DNA of 64,000 bases from Furfurilactobacillus entadae. Its GTDB lineage: Bacteria; Bacillota; Bacilli; Lactobacillales; Lactobacillaceae. Shown piece by piece: positions 39,722 to 49,214 of this stretch. Positions within the stretch are counted from its first letter, which is position 1, and every line of letters begins with the position of its first letter. The DNA lies in assembly GCF_045862745.1 (NCBI RefSeq), contig NZ_BQXN01000003.1:62001-126000 (forward strand). Direction: 5' to 3'. The position numbers and the translations under genes were made by a program. The notes beneath the pieces are model-generated. The model had not been told where the DNA came from and ran no database searches. It saw only the letters and a program-made list of their open reading frames with translations.

Positions 39722-41006
39722 GAGTCATTTCCTTTCGTAATTGAACTGCGCGATCAAACCCAAAAATCTCACAGAAAAAGTCGAGGTGTTCCGCCGCGTT
39801 TGGTGCCGACGAGGCATCCTTGATGTGCACGATGGGTTCCTTAATCATTTGGTTCACGATGCTCTTCATGTGTTTGCTAATGACTTGACGCTCATGTTTA
39901 TCCAGTTCTGGTAGTTTCCGCAGCAAACTTTCATACGCGTTACTTTCAATGGCCAGTGATGATTCCCGAAGATCACGAATGATTGGGACCACCGGTAATG
40001 CCCGCTGCCAGTCCGCAAACGCGTTCACGGCACTGGGCACCTGCATTTCCATGGCCGCTAACCACTGCTGCTTCAACTGCTCGTTTCCGGTCAGGATGGT
40101 TGCCAAATCATCCACGTTGGCATAGCGGTTTAACACAGGAACTGCCTCTGGTGCCACGTTTTGAGGCACTCCTAGGTCAACAACGATCCCCGTGGTTGAA
40201 ACCGGCGCTGCCGTCACCATCGTAGCCGTGACAAGTGGCTCCGTGACGCTCGCCGCCATCACCACTGCATCCGCTTCCTGAAGGAGCTGGTTTCTGTGTG
40301 CCCATGGTTTCGCCACCACGGTCTCGCTTAGTGACGCCGCCACCTGGTGAGCCGTTTCATCCGTCCGGTTCACCACATTAACGGTGGCAAAGCCCATGGT
40401 GCTGGCGTTTCGGGCCACCTGTTGACCAATCATTCCGGCCCCAACAACCAGCAGTTTCTTGCCAGTCAACGTTCCAAAATGACGTTTGATTTCATGCAGT
40501 CCCGCCTGGCTACTGGATTGTGACAGTTCACTGACGCGGTACTCCGTGTGCATTCGCTTCGCAAACGTGGTTGCTTCCTTGAATAATTCATTAAAAATCA
40601 GTCCGGTCGTGTGCACATCTTGAGCCACCGCAAACGCTGCCTTTAGCTGCCCGAGAATTTGTGGCTCACCGGCAATCATGGAGTCCAATCCAGACGCCAC
40701 CCGCATGAGGTGACTGATAGCCTCCGTCTCACTACCAATGTTTACCACATCCTCAATGGCGCTAATTTCGACGTTAAACCAGTTTGCCAAAAACCGTTTG
40801 AGGTAGTACCGCCCGGTATGTAGTTGGTCGACGACCGCATAAATTTCTGTGCGGTTACACGTCGATAAAATCACGTCTTCAAAAATGCTTTTTTCTGCTT
40901 TCAGTTCACGATCTGCCTGTCCCAGTTGGGCCGGCGAAAACGTGAACTGACCACGTTCCTGCACCGTTAAGTCACGGTAGTTTAAACTCGCGTACATGAT
41001 GTACAT
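39711..41006 (-). CDS. hemA: HemA glutamyl-tRNA reductase
   Basis: The 431-residue enzyme reduces glutamyl-tRNA to glutamate-1-semialdehyde. Motifs: LSTCNRTEIYAVV with the catalytic Cys (~48-60), GEPQILGQLKAAF, and the NADPH site VVGAGMIGQQVARN (~185). The ATG at 41006 lies eight bases after GAGGG. It is the first committed step for tetrapyrroles in the operon. Confidence 0.95.
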   Translation of the reverse strand: MYIMYASLNYRDLTVQERGQFTFSPAQLGQADRELKAEKSIFEDVILSTCNRTEIYAVVDQLHTGRYYLKRFLANWFNVEISAIEDVVNIGSETEAISHLMRVASGLDSMIAGEPQILGQLKAAFAVAQDVHTTGLIFNELFKEATTFAKRMHTEYRVSELSQSSSQAGLHEIKRHFGTLTGKKLLVVGAGMIGQQVARNASTMGFATVNVVNRTDETAHQVAASLSETVVAKPWAHRNQLLQEADAVVMAASVTEPLVTATMVTAAPVSTTGIVVDLGVPQNVAPEAVPVLNRYANVDDLATILTGNEQLKQQWLAAMEMQVPSAVNAFADWQRALPVVPIIRDLRESSLAIESNAYESLLRKLPELDKHERQVISKHMKSIVNQMIKEPIVHIKDASSAPNAAEHLDFFCEIFGFDRAVQLRKEMTHEK

Positions 41007-41010
41007 TTAC

Positions 41011-41454
41011 TCATCCCTCTGTTCGTAACCATTTTGCTAACCGTTGCTTGAGTTGTTTGGCGGCTCGTGGTGAATGCCCCAACGTGGAAACAGTCACCAA
41101 GTATTCTGGGGTTTTGATCTGTGCTACGTTGAAAAAATCGGACGTGTCGTGATCACTGACGTTATTGACCCACTGATCAGACGCTGCGGCGTCAACAATG
41201 GCTTGATTCAATGCGCCGTCATTTGTGGCCGCAAAAATGAGTTGAAACCCAGTCAGATCCGCTGGTTGGTACGGGCGGTTCCACCACGTTACCTGCGTGA
41301 CATCAATTGTTTCAGCCAGTGTGGGACTGACCACCGTCACCGACGCGTGGGCCTGAACCAACTGGTTGATTTTACGAGCCGCGATGCGACCGCCACCAAC
41401 CACCAAGACGGGGCGCTGCGCCAAGTTCAGTACGATCGGGTAGCCATCAATCAT
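41011..41454 (-). CDS. sirC: Precorrin-2 dehydrogenase (SirC/Met8-type, short form)
   Basis: The 147-residue protein matches the NAD-binding part of CysG-N/Met8: YPIVLNLAQRPVLVVGGGRI (split LNLAQRP, then VLVVGGGRIAARK), VVSPTL and FAATNDGALNQAIV. It lacks the larger C-terminal region of Met8, so it is likely a dehydrogenase only, with cobalt inserted by CbiK. Start at the ATG at 41454, which overlaps the cbiP end by 8 bases. Confidence 0.85.
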   Translation of the reverse strand: MIDGYPIVLNLAQRPVLVVGGGRIAARKINQLVQAHASVTVVSPTLAETIDVTQVTWWNRPYQPADLTGFQLIFAATNDGALNQAIVDAAASDQWVNNVSDHDTSDFFNVAQIKTPEYLVTVSTLGHSPRAAKQLKQRLAKWLRTEG

Positions 41455-42967
41455 GGTCAGCCTCTGCTTCAACCGCAGAATCGGCAAGAATTTGCTCGAT
41501 CGCAGCTAGATCCACGTTGTCCTTAAACAGTTGTGCCAATTTGTCGTACTGTTCATTTTTGTACTGACTAAGTGAAAATGGCGTTGCCTCTAGTGGCAGC
41601 AGCCCCTTTTGCACCCGCAATTGATCTAACTGCTGGCGCGTCCACTTGGTGTTATCAAAAATGCCGTGCAGGTAGGTGCCCCAAACGGAGCCATCCGCTG
41701 TTTGAGCACCATCCAACCGGTTCACCGCTTGACCATTATTCTGAACGATCGTTAATAACGGCGTCACCGTTGTGCCAAGGGTCGTGGTCCCCATGTGAAT
41801 TTCGTAGCCCGTTACCTGCTGCTCACCACTTTGGGCAACCGCCTGGGTGGTTGTTTTCTCCCCTTGGAAGACCGTTTCGGTATCTAACAGGCCCAATCCG
41901 GCCTGTTCACTAATGGCAGACTCCACATGTTCAGGGTCACGTAACATTTTTCCCAAAATCTGGTAGCCCCCGCAAATACCAGCAATGGTGGTTCCCGCTT
42001 CATGAGCAGCATTAATTGCCGGTTCAAAGTCATCACGGCGCAGTGCCCGCAAGTCTTCGTTGGTGTTTTTACTCCCCGGAATGATCAACAAATCGGGCGT
42101 CCCGAGTGTCGCCGCCTTGGTCACATACCGCAGCGAAACGTCGGGTTGCAGTGCCAAACTGTGAAAATCCGTGAAGTTGGAAATTTTATCAAGGCAAAGC
42201 ACCGCAACATCCAGGTTCTTTTGCTCATCGTACACTTGCGATTTTTCGCTCAGACCCACGCTGTCCTCTTCGTCTAGATCCACATCACTCATCGGCAAAA
42301 CGCCCAAAACGGGGACCCCGGTGAGTTCTTCAATCATTTTATTCCCTGATTCAAGGAGTGATTTATCCCCACGAAACTTGTTGATGATGATGCCCTTGAT
42401 TCGGTGTTGATCTTCTTTTGGCAACAATTTGATTGTCCCGTAAATGGCGGCAAACACGCCGCCTTTATCAATATCAGCGACCAGAATCACCGGCGCATGG
42501 GCGACTTTCGCCATTCCCATGTTGACCAAATCATGTTCGTTCAGGTTGATTTCGGCCGGGCTTCCTGCCCCTTCCAAAACCATCACATCGTTTTCAGCAG
42601 CCAGTGAGTTGTAAATGTCTCGCACCTTATGCCGCAACTGTGGTTTGAATTCCTGGTAGGCCCGCGCGCCCATGTCGCCATAGACCCGGCCCATGATGAT
42701 CACCTGTGCATCCTGATCCGTGGAGGGCTTGAGCAAAATTGGGTTCATCCGCACATCCGGCTGGCGGCCAGCGGCTTCAGCCTGAAAGACCTGCGCCCGC
42801 CCCATTTCGGCTCCTGTTGCGGTGATAAATGAATTTAACGCCATGTTTTGGGACTTAAACGGGGCTACCCGTTGACCCCGTTGAGACAGCAAACGACATA
42901 GGCCAGCTGCGACCCAACTCTTTCCGGCATCAGACGCCGTGCCCTGAAACATAATTGCTTGTGCCAC
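41447..42967 (-). CDS. cbiP: CbiP cobyric acid synthase
   Basis: The 506-residue glutamine-dependent amidotransferase amidates side chains b, d, e and g of adenosylcobyrinic a,c-diamide. It has an N-terminal dethiobiotin-synthetase-like ATPase (GTASDAGKSWVAAGLCR) and a class I glutaminase-like domain with Cys in GICGGYQILG and His in GTYLHGIFD. Confidence 0.95.
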   Translation of the reverse strand: MAQAIMFQGTASDAGKSWVAAGLCRLLSQRGQRVAPFKSQNMALNSFITATGAEMGRAQVFQAEAAGRQPDVRMNPILLKPSTDQDAQVIIMGRVYGDMGARAYQEFKPQLRHKVRDIYNSLAAENDVMVLEGAGSPAEINLNEHDLVNMGMAKVAHAPVILVADIDKGGVFAAIYGTIKLLPKEDQHRIKGIIINKFRGDKSLLESGNKMIEELTGVPVLGVLPMSDVDLDEEDSVGLSEKSQVYDEQKNLDVAVLCLDKISNFTDFHSLALQPDVSLRYVTKAATLGTPDLLIIPGSKNTNEDLRALRRDDFEPAINAAHEAGTTIAGICGGYQILGKMLRDPEHVESAISEQAGLGLLDTETVFQGEKTTTQAVAQSGEQQVTGYEIHMGTTTLGTTVTPLLTIVQNNGQAVNRLDGAQTADGSVWGTYLHGIFDNTKWTRQQLDQLRVQKGLLPLEATPFSLSQYKNEQYDKLAQLFKDNVDLAAIEQILADSAVEAEADHD

Positions 42968-42969
42968 GA

Positions 42970-43800
42970 TTATTCCTCCTGCAGTTTCGTCAGTTGCTGT
43001 GTCAAATCAGTGTCAGCAAAAAGTGCGGCTTCATTGTTGTACAGTGGCAACCCCAATCGTTGGTGAAGTTTGATCAACCACGGTTGTTCTAGTGAACACG
43101 CTTCTAAGCGTTTTTCATCTGCGAACACCGTTTTTTTATCACCTTCGCCAAGGATTGTCCCCTGCTCCAATAAGTAAAAGTAATCACCGACTTCATACAT
43201 AAAGTCCATGTCATGACTCGAAATGAGAATTTTTTGACCCTGAGCGGCTAACGATTGAATGAGACTCATCATCCGTTGCTTTCCATCTGGATCAAGACCG
43301 GCTGTCGGTTCATCTAATAACAGCCACTCAGAGTGCAACACCAGGATCCCGGCAATTGCGACCCGCTTCTTCTGGCCACCACTCAGGTACTGAACTGGCC
43401 GATCCTTCAGATCATAAATGCCCAGTTGCTTCAGCACTTGCCGAACCCGTTGATTAATTTCATCTTGTGGTAACCCCAGGTTATGCAGTGCAAACGCCAC
43501 ATCATCCTTCACGATGCTGTAAAACAACTGCTGCTCAGAATCCTGAAACACGATCCCGACCTTTTGGCGAAGTGCATTCAAGGACTTCTTGTCATGTTGC
43601 AATGCGTCACCATCGACCGTAATCGTGCCCCCCGTCGGCTTCAAAATCCCCACGAGGTTCAAAAACAGGGTCGACTTTCCAGAACCGTTTCGGCCCAGCA
43701 AGCCAATCACGTTTTGACCAGGGCGACCAAGTGTCACACTAACATCGTGAAGGACCGGATGATCTTCATAAGCAAAATCAACATTTTTCAATTCAATCAT
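42970..43800 (-). CDS. cbiO: CbiO cobalt ECF transporter ATPase
   Basis: The 276-residue ABC ATPase has Walker A GLLGRNGSGKSTLF, Q-loop FQDSEQQLF, signature YLSGGQKKRVAIA, Walker B LLLDEPTAGLD and switch His in SSHDM. The start is the ATG at 43800 behind GGGAG, overlapping cbiQ by 4 bases. It energises cobalt uptake with CbiM, CbiN and CbiQ. Confidence 0.95.
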   Translation of the reverse strand: MIELKNVDFAYEDHPVLHDVSVTLGRPGQNVIGLLGRNGSGKSTLFLNLVGILKPTGGTITVDGDALQHDKKSLNALRQKVGIVFQDSEQQLFYSIVKDDVAFALHNLGLPQDEINQRVRQVLKQLGIYDLKDRPVQYLSGGQKKRVAIAGILVLHSEWLLLDEPTAGLDPDGKQRMMSLIQSLAAQGQKILISSHDMDFMYEVGDYFYLLEQGTILGEGDKKTVFADEKRLEACSLEQPWLIKLHQRLGLPLYNNEAALFADTDLTQQLTKLQEE

Positions 43801-44489
43801 ACGTCGTTCTCCCACACACCAAAGTCCCCAGCAAACAACTTTGCGTCCAACGCATACGTCATCTTTTGGTAGTTAATAATGACCTGTTCAAACAACATCT
43901 TGGCTAAAATCCCCGCTGAGTGAATGGACAAGCGCATGTTTGCATAACCAAACCGTAACTCCTGCGCTTGATAGATCTGTTCGAAGGACTCAATAAAAAT
44001 AAAAATAAAGCGATACATCAACAGCGTTTCCTCAATCAATAAAATGGGGAAATGTAACCGCTGGAACAAGACAATCAACTGTTGAAACGGCGTTGTCAGT
44101 GCCAGCCAGTAGGTGCACACAATGGCCGTCAAAATTCGGGCACTTAACCGCCCAGCAACGGGCACCATGGTCTTTGCAATGCCGAGGTAATTACCAAACA
44201 TGGGAATCCCCCAGTAAACTTCATGATGATTGGGTGTCACCGTAACCACAATTCCAATAATGCTCAATGCAATGAATGGTAATAAGGCATAAAACCACTT
44301 CACATATTGGTGAACCGTAATGTGAACAACGTGAACCGTGGCCCACATGACGATTGGAAGAACAATCAGTTTTAGCCAGATAATGGGTTGAAACGCAATG
44401 ACCATTCCGACTAACCACAGCAACGCTTTCCATTCCGGCCGCCAAGAAGCCAGATCATTGCGGTATGCATATTTATCAATTGTAAGCAT
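43797..44489 (-). CDS. cbiQ: CbiQ cobalt ECF transporter transmembrane (T) component
   Basis: The 230-residue membrane protein has four to six hydrophobic helices and the Arg-containing coupling segments near SARILTAIVCTYWL and FRQ-like ELRFGYANMRLS. The ATG at 44489 (eight bases after GAGG) is preferred over the TTG one codon upstream. It lies between cbiN and cbiO. Confidence 0.9.
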   Translation of the reverse strand: MLTIDKYAYRNDLASWRPEWKALLWLVGMVIAFQPIIWLKLIVLPIVMWATVHVVHITVHQYVKWFYALLPFIALSIIGIVVTVTPNHHEVYWGIPMFGNYLGIAKTMVPVAGRLSARILTAIVCTYWLALTTPFQQLIVLFQRLHFPILLIEETLLMYRFIFIFIESFEQIYQAQELRFGYANMRLSIHSAGILAKMLFEQVIINYQKMTYALDAKLFAGDFGVWENDV

Positions 44490-44498
44490 CAAAATGCC

Positions 44499-44837
44499 TC
44501 AGTTCGCTGTTTTATCGTCATCCGTTTTTGCCTCGTGCTTTTGGCGTTCCACACGTTTACCGTGGGCATTTCCGATGACATACGCAATAATTCCCGTTCC
44601 CAAACTTCCTTGAAGTGTGAATAGCAGACTTTCAATTTCACCCGACGGTGGCGTCCACAATGGGTGGGCCCATGGCTTATACCCGGGATCCAGCTTCTTA
44701 ATCATGGCCGTTCCCTGATCGTCACTTCCACCGAACTCGCCGCCTTTAGCAACAACAAACGGGACAACGATTAAAATGATGACCAGGATCAGCAAAATAA
44801 TGTTTTGTTTCGTGCGCGATTTGTTGTTGTTGTTCAT
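44499..44837 (-). CDS. cbiN: CbiN cobalt transport accessory protein
   Basis: The 112-residue protein has two membrane helices flanking an extracytoplasmic loop (GSDDQGTAMIKKLDPGYKPW), the CbiN pattern. Start at the ATG at 44837 overlapping the cbiM stop by 4 bases. A basic, Lys/Arg-rich C-tail follows the second helix. Confidence 0.92.
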   Translation of the reverse strand: MNNNNKSRTKQNIILLILVIILIVVPFVVAKGGEFGGSDDQGTAMIKKLDPGYKPWAHPLWTPPSGEIESLLFTLQGSLGTGIIAYVIGNAHGKRVERQKHEAKTDDDKTAN

Positions 44838-45589
44838 GACAGAGCACTTTCCTTCCATAAATCGTTGTTTAAGATCAGGTTGTAAATGATCACCGTCAGG
44901 AACCCTTCAGCGATGGCTAACGGAATTTGGGTGATGGCAAAAATCCCCAAGAACTTCACAACGGAACCAAAGATCCCGGTGTGCGGATCAGGGTAAACGA
45001 CCCCTAGTTGAAACGACGTCGTGATGTACGTGGACCAGTCAGCCAACATGGCACATAAGAACAGTGAAACCGAACGACTAACGTTTAACTTTCGGCATAA
45101 TTTCCAGACAAGAAAGCCAACAATGGGGCCGACGATCGTCATGGAGAATTCGTTCGCACCCAACGTGGTTAAGCCACCATGCGCTAACAGTAAGGCTTGG
45201 AATAAGAGCACAATCACCCCAAGAACGGCCATGACCCCAGGGCCAAACATCACGGTCCCCAGACCTACACCCGTTGGATGTGAACATGAACCCGTAACGG
45301 ATGGCATTTTCAGTGATGATAGAACGAACACGAACGCCCCACACAGTGCCAGCATTACCTTGGCATTTTGTTGGCTTGAGGTCACAATGACCTTCATCCG
45401 GTACAATCCGTAAATGAAGAATGGCGCACTCACAGCAAACCAGAAGATGCACCACATTGGTGGGAGCATCCCTTCCATGATGTGCATGGCAAATGCGTCA
45501 ATGTTACTGCCGAACGTAAAGTAGACGGCAAACAACACGGAAAGCACTGCCAGCCGAAGTTTCCCCTGACGATTTAACTTGCTGATCAT
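44834..45589 (-). CDS. cbiM: CbiM cobalt ECF transporter substrate-specific component
   Basis: The 251-residue membrane protein has a signal-like N-terminus ending NIDAFA followed by MHIMEGMLPP, whose Met-His start forms the metal-binding site after processing. KMPSVTGSCSHPTGVGLG is the second strong signature. It starts the transporter block cbiMNQO and overlaps cbiL by 4 bases. Confidence 0.95.
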   Translation of the reverse strand: MISKLNRQGKLRLAVLSVLFAVYFTFGSNIDAFAMHIMEGMLPPMWCIFWFAVSAPFFIYGLYRMKVIVTSSQQNAKVMLALCGAFVFVLSSLKMPSVTGSCSHPTGVGLGTVMFGPGVMAVLGVIVLLFQALLLAHGGLTTLGANEFSMTIVGPIVGFLVWKLCRKLNVSRSVSLFLCAMLADWSTYITTSFQLGVVYPDPHTGIFGSVVKFLGIFAITQIPLAIAEGFLTVIIYNLILNNDLWKESALS

Positions 45590-46299
45590 GATGCCACGTC
45601 CTTTTTAATTAATAGCGTTGTGAAATACGTGAGTTCTTCGGTCCCGGTCATGTCCGTGAGCCGTTGAATGCTTTGATCAGCTAACGACACGTTAGTGACC
45701 AGCACCGCGTGATCCAATAAGTTCAGTTGTGATAAGAAGGTGTACACATCCGCAAAGGCCACTTTGATTTTCATGATCACAATGTTGTCATGCTGTAAAA
45801 TGGCTTGCTTGAGTTTGGGAAATCCTGCCGTGGCTGGCATGATGCATAATGATTCTTCGTCACACATCAGTGGTTGGCCGACCGTGGCGGCCAACTGTGA
45901 ATATGAAGCAACCCCCGCCATTAACGTGACTGGGACCCGCTCGTTTAGTAGCGTCACGATGTAAGAAACCGTGCTGTAAACCGCTGGATCACCCAGGGTC
46001 AACATCCCGACGTTGGCTCCGGCGTCAATATCCAGAACCATTTCATCAGCAATGACCGTCAGCGCAGCTGTCCGACGATCGCGATTTCGCGTCATCGGAA
46101 ACAGCCGTTGTTTAATCGTGATGCCCATTGGTAAGTACGGCTGGGCAATGGATTCTGCCAAGCTCGGTTGATCATCCTTTGCAATCGGAACGTACAAAAC
46201 ATCCAACCGTTTTAGTGCCTTAACCACCTTAATGGTCAGCAAGTTGCTATCACCAGGACCAACACCGATCCCGTAAAACCGTCCCCGTGAATTAGTCAT
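45586..46299 (-). CDS. cbiL: CbiL cobalt-precorrin-2 C20-methyltransferase
   Basis: The 237-residue SAM-dependent tetrapyrrole methylase has GIGVGPGDSNLLTIKVVKAL at the N-terminus, MLTLGDPAVYSTVSYI and GVASYSQLAATVGQPL. The ATG at 46299 follows GGAGGTGGCAC exactly; upstream residues are not conserved. It overlaps cbiK by 8 bases. Confidence 0.93.
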   Translation of the reverse strand: MTNSRGRFYGIGVGPGDSNLLTIKVVKALKRLDVLYVPIAKDDQPSLAESIAQPYLPMGITIKQRLFPMTRNRDRRTAALTVIADEMVLDIDAGANVGMLTLGDPAVYSTVSYIVTLLNERVPVTLMAGVASYSQLAATVGQPLMCDEESLCIMPATAGFPKLKQAILQHDNIVIMKIKVAFADVYTFLSQLNLLDHAVLVTNVSLADQSIQRLTDMTGTEELTYFTTLLIKKDVAS

Positions 46300-47071
46300 G
46301 TGCCACCTCCAGTGCACGCCGTGTGTGCGCGATAAATTGTTCTAAAATGACGGGCTCAGTGGCTAATCCAGTGGTGAGCGGCGTCACGTGAATGCCGGCC
46401 GCAGTTAACTGAGACCGCCATGACGCAGGCATTTCGCCGAGCATATCTTCGGCAACGTGGTGCCCAGCGACCATCATGAACGGCCGTAACGTCACCGTTG
46501 TCACGTGGTCCCGTTTTAGTGCATTAATGACTTGTTCCAAGCCTGGATAACTTTCCACTGCACCCATGTACGTTTTCGTTGTCTGCAACATGTGATCTAA
46601 ACACGCATACGCCGTAAACGCCTGGTGCTCCGTCCCGTGGCCCATCATGACCACGCCGCTCGTTGGTTCACCATCATCACTCAGCTGTCCTAACCAGTTG
46701 GTAACCACTTGGTAATCCGCAAACGAGGTTAGCAATGGTTCCCCCACAACGACCCGAGAAAATGACGGTTCCAGTGGTGCAAGGGCCTGCTTTAACTGCT
46801 CAAATTCAATGCCAGGAATCACATGAAGTGACTGGACGACGAGGTCCGTGACGCCCGCTTCATGGAGCTTCACCACGGCATCACGTACATCGTCCAGCTG
46901 AATCCCCGTTTGTTCGAACACCCGACGGCGAACGATGGTTGATGTAAAGGCGTGGGCGATTACCCGCTCAGGAAACGCCTTATGATAGGCCGCCGTTGTC
47001 GCCGTCACTAACGCCTCGCGGGCCGTTGAAACGGTCGTTCCAAAGCTAACCAGTAGTAATCCCGCTGTCAT
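46292..47071 (-). CDS. cbiK: CbiK anaerobic cobalt chelatase
   Basis: The 259-residue sirohydrochlorin cobaltochelatase has LLVSFGTTVSTAREA at the N-terminus and the two metal-binding His motifs VVMMGHGTEH (~140-149) and MMVAGHHVAEDM (~204-215). No signal peptide, so it is cytoplasmic. It inserts cobalt early, defining the anaerobic pathway. Confidence 0.94.
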   Translation of the reverse strand: MTAGLLLVSFGTTVSTAREALVTATTAAYHKAFPERVIAHAFTSTIVRRRVFEQTGIQLDDVRDAVVKLHEAGVTDLVVQSLHVIPGIEFEQLKQALAPLEPSFSRVVVGEPLLTSFADYQVVTNWLGQLSDDGEPTSGVVMMGHGTEHQAFTAYACLDHMLQTTKTYMGAVESYPGLEQVINALKRDHVTTVTLRPFMMVAGHHVAEDMLGEMPASWRSQLTAAGIHVTPLTTGLATEPVILEQFIAHTRRALEVAHD

Positions 47072-48462
47072 CCTGACACCTCCTCCATTAATTTGTCGAC
47101 TAGTGCAGATGATGATGAAATGGCCTGCACGTTTGTAAAGCCCGCGGCGGCGACTGTTTCAGCTAACTGCTCGCCAAAAACGTACGTTGGTAGACCAAAT
47201 AATTCTGCCTGCTGAACGGTCGTTGTTGCGGCAAGTAGCGCGCGCAGTGACCGGCGGCTCGTAATGACCACCCCGTCAAACGTTTCAACGGCGACACTCA
47301 ACAACCGTGGCATGTGATCTCGACACGTGACGATGACCTGCTTTGCTGCGGCAATTTCCTTCACCGCCTGTTGTTCACCAACGACCCAGTCGGCCGCTGT
47401 AATGGCCGCTAAACTGATGACTCCATCCACAATCACCCCAACGGCCGTTTGCAACCGCGTGGCGAGAAGTGTTGACGTCGCAACCAGTTGCCAACCGGCT
47501 AACGCACGAAGATCATGGCCACTGGCCACTAATTGTGCCAACAACTGTTCAGCACTGCGAACACTTGTAAAGACCAAACGACCGGCATTTCGCCAATCTG
47601 GAAGCGTTGCGTCAACTGGAACAGTCTGCGGCATGTGATAATGACCAACACTGACCCCCGCATCCGTTAATTGATGGCCTAACTGCGCCTCCGCCGTTGT
47701 TGGAATCAGCAGGTGCCGCCCTGCCAATGGCAGGCGTGGCTGCAATGTTTCCGCTAAGTTAACAACTTCACCCACGACAATGAGGGCCGGTGAACCTAAG
47801 CCCTGTTCAGCCACCACCGTTTCAATCGTTGCTAACGTCCCAACACCGGTTTGTTGCCGCCACTGACTGGCCCACTGGACCACCGCAACGGGTGTGGTTT
47901 CAGCACGGCCATTTTTAATCAGTTCGGCTGTGATCGTTGGTAATTGTGCGACCCCCATCAAAAAGATCAGGGTTCCATCAAGCTTGGCCAGCACCGGCCA
48001 GTTCAACGGCTGCCCGGTTTGCTGGTGCGCAGTGATCACGTGAAAACTCGTGGCCACGCCGCGGTGCGTCACCGGAATGCCGGCGGCCGCTAACCCCGCG
48101 ATGGCACTGGTCAACCCAGGCACCACTTCGCAGTCAACGCCGCGGGCCAACAGATACTGCGCTTCCTCACCACCACGACCAAACACGTAGGGGTCACCAG
48201 CTTTTAACCGAACCACTTGATGGCCGGCCAGCGCTTGTTCCACCAATAGATCGTTAATTTCCGTTTGGCTAATGTGGGCTTCGTACGGCCGCTTTCCGAC
48301 GTCAATTAACGTGGCCGTTGCGGCAACAATCGTCAGTAGGTCTGGATCAACCAAATGATCGTAAACGACCACATCTGCCTCAGCCAATCGCCGTTGGCCA
48401 AGGACCGTTAAATACCCCACATTGCCGGGCCCGGCGCCCAGTAACGTTACTCGTCCTGCCAT
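47068..48462 (-). CDS. cobA-hemD: CobA-HemD fusion: uroporphyrinogen-III C-methyltransferase with uroporphyrinogen-III synthase domain
   Basis: The 464-residue fusion has an N-terminal SUMT domain (residues ~1-240: VTLLGAGPGNVGYLTVLGQR, VVVYDHLVD, GDPYVFGRGGEEA, GVATSFHVITAH) and a C-terminal HemD-like domain (~245-464: RLVFTSVRSAEQLLAQL, GVVITSRRSLRALLA, PTYVFGEQLAETVAAAG). It should make precorrin-2. A stand-alone hemD lies at 33109-33813, so the operon has two HemD domains. Confidence 0.92.
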   Translation of the reverse strand: MAGRVTLLGAGPGNVGYLTVLGQRRLAEADVVVYDHLVDPDLLTIVAATATLIDVGKRPYEAHISQTEINDLLVEQALAGHQVVRLKAGDPYVFGRGGEEAQYLLARGVDCEVVPGLTSAIAGLAAAGIPVTHRGVATSFHVITAHQQTGQPLNWPVLAKLDGTLIFLMGVAQLPTITAELIKNGRAETTPVAVVQWASQWRQQTGVGTLATIETVVAEQGLGSPALIVVGEVVNLAETLQPRLPLAGRHLLIPTTAEAQLGHQLTDAGVSVGHYHMPQTVPVDATLPDWRNAGRLVFTSVRSAEQLLAQLVASGHDLRALAGWQLVATSTLLATRLQTAVGVIVDGVISLAAITAADWVVGEQQAVKEIAAAKQVIVTCRDHMPRLLSVAVETFDGVVITSRRSLRALLAATTTVQQAELFGLPTYVFGEQLAETVAAAGFTNVQAISSSSALVDKLMEEVSG

Positions 48463-49214
48463 GCGTGTTCCCCCTTTAAGAAATCAGTTAACGCTGCGAC
48501 ATCCGCAACACTTGCTGGATAGGCTAGCGTTGGTGCCTCAATAATCAGAACCGTCAAGTTCAACTGTTGTGCGGCGGCGACCTTTTCACTCATCCCGCCA
48601 CGGTCGCCACTATTCTTCGTTACCAAAATTTTTGCGGCCGCGCGTTCAAACAACGCAACGTTTAATTCAGTGCTAAACGGCCCACAAAGTGCGTCAATTT
48701 GATGTGCCGAAAATCCTGCCGTCGTGAGCTTTTCAAGCACACTTGCCGTGGGTAGCACCCTGACCTGTAACCGGTCAACGCCTAACGCGGTCGCGTAATC
48801 AGCGGCCGTTTTACTGCCTGTTGATAGATAAACATTCCCATCATGGGCGGCTAAGTACGCTAAAGCTTCGGCCTGCGACGTCACCGTCACAATGTGGTCA
48901 CCGGTCAACTGTGGGTGGGTTCGTTCGTATCTGACGTACGCTACGGCCGTTTGGGCGGCAATCGTCATGGCCAGTTGAGAGATCACCTGGGCAAACGGAT
49001 GGGACGCGTCAATGATCACCGTGATGTGGTGGTCTTTGATAAACGTCGTCAACGTTTCCGGGGTAAACATGGTTTCAACCACCGTTTGTGCATGTTGGTG
49101 CGCCAGCGTATTGCCGTAACCGGTGGTGACCGACAGCATAAACGGAATGTGTTGTGCCGTGAGCATGTCGGCCACGACAAGACTCTCCGACGTCCCCCCG
49201 ATCAACAAAATCAT
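48447..49214 (-). CDS. cbiJ: CbiJ cobalt-precorrin-6A reductase
   Basis: The 255-residue NAD(P)H reductase has ILLIGGTSESLVVADML at the N-terminus, IIDASHPFAQVISQLA (~71-86), VAYVRYERTHPQ and LSTGSKTA, all CbiJ/CobK features. It overlaps cbiH by 4 bases and cobA-hemD by 16. Confidence 0.93.
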   Translation of the reverse strand: MILLIGGTSESLVVADMLTAQHIPFMLSVTTGYGNTLAHQHAQTVVETMFTPETLTTFIKDHHITVIIDASHPFAQVISQLAMTIAAQTAVAYVRYERTHPQLTGDHIVTVTSQAEALAYLAAHDGNVYLSTGSKTAADYATALGVDRLQVRVLPTASVLEKLTTAGFSAHQIDALCGPFSTELNVALFERAAAKILVTKNSGDRGGMSEKVAAAQQLNLTVLIIEAPTLAYPASVADVAALTDFLKGEHAWQDE

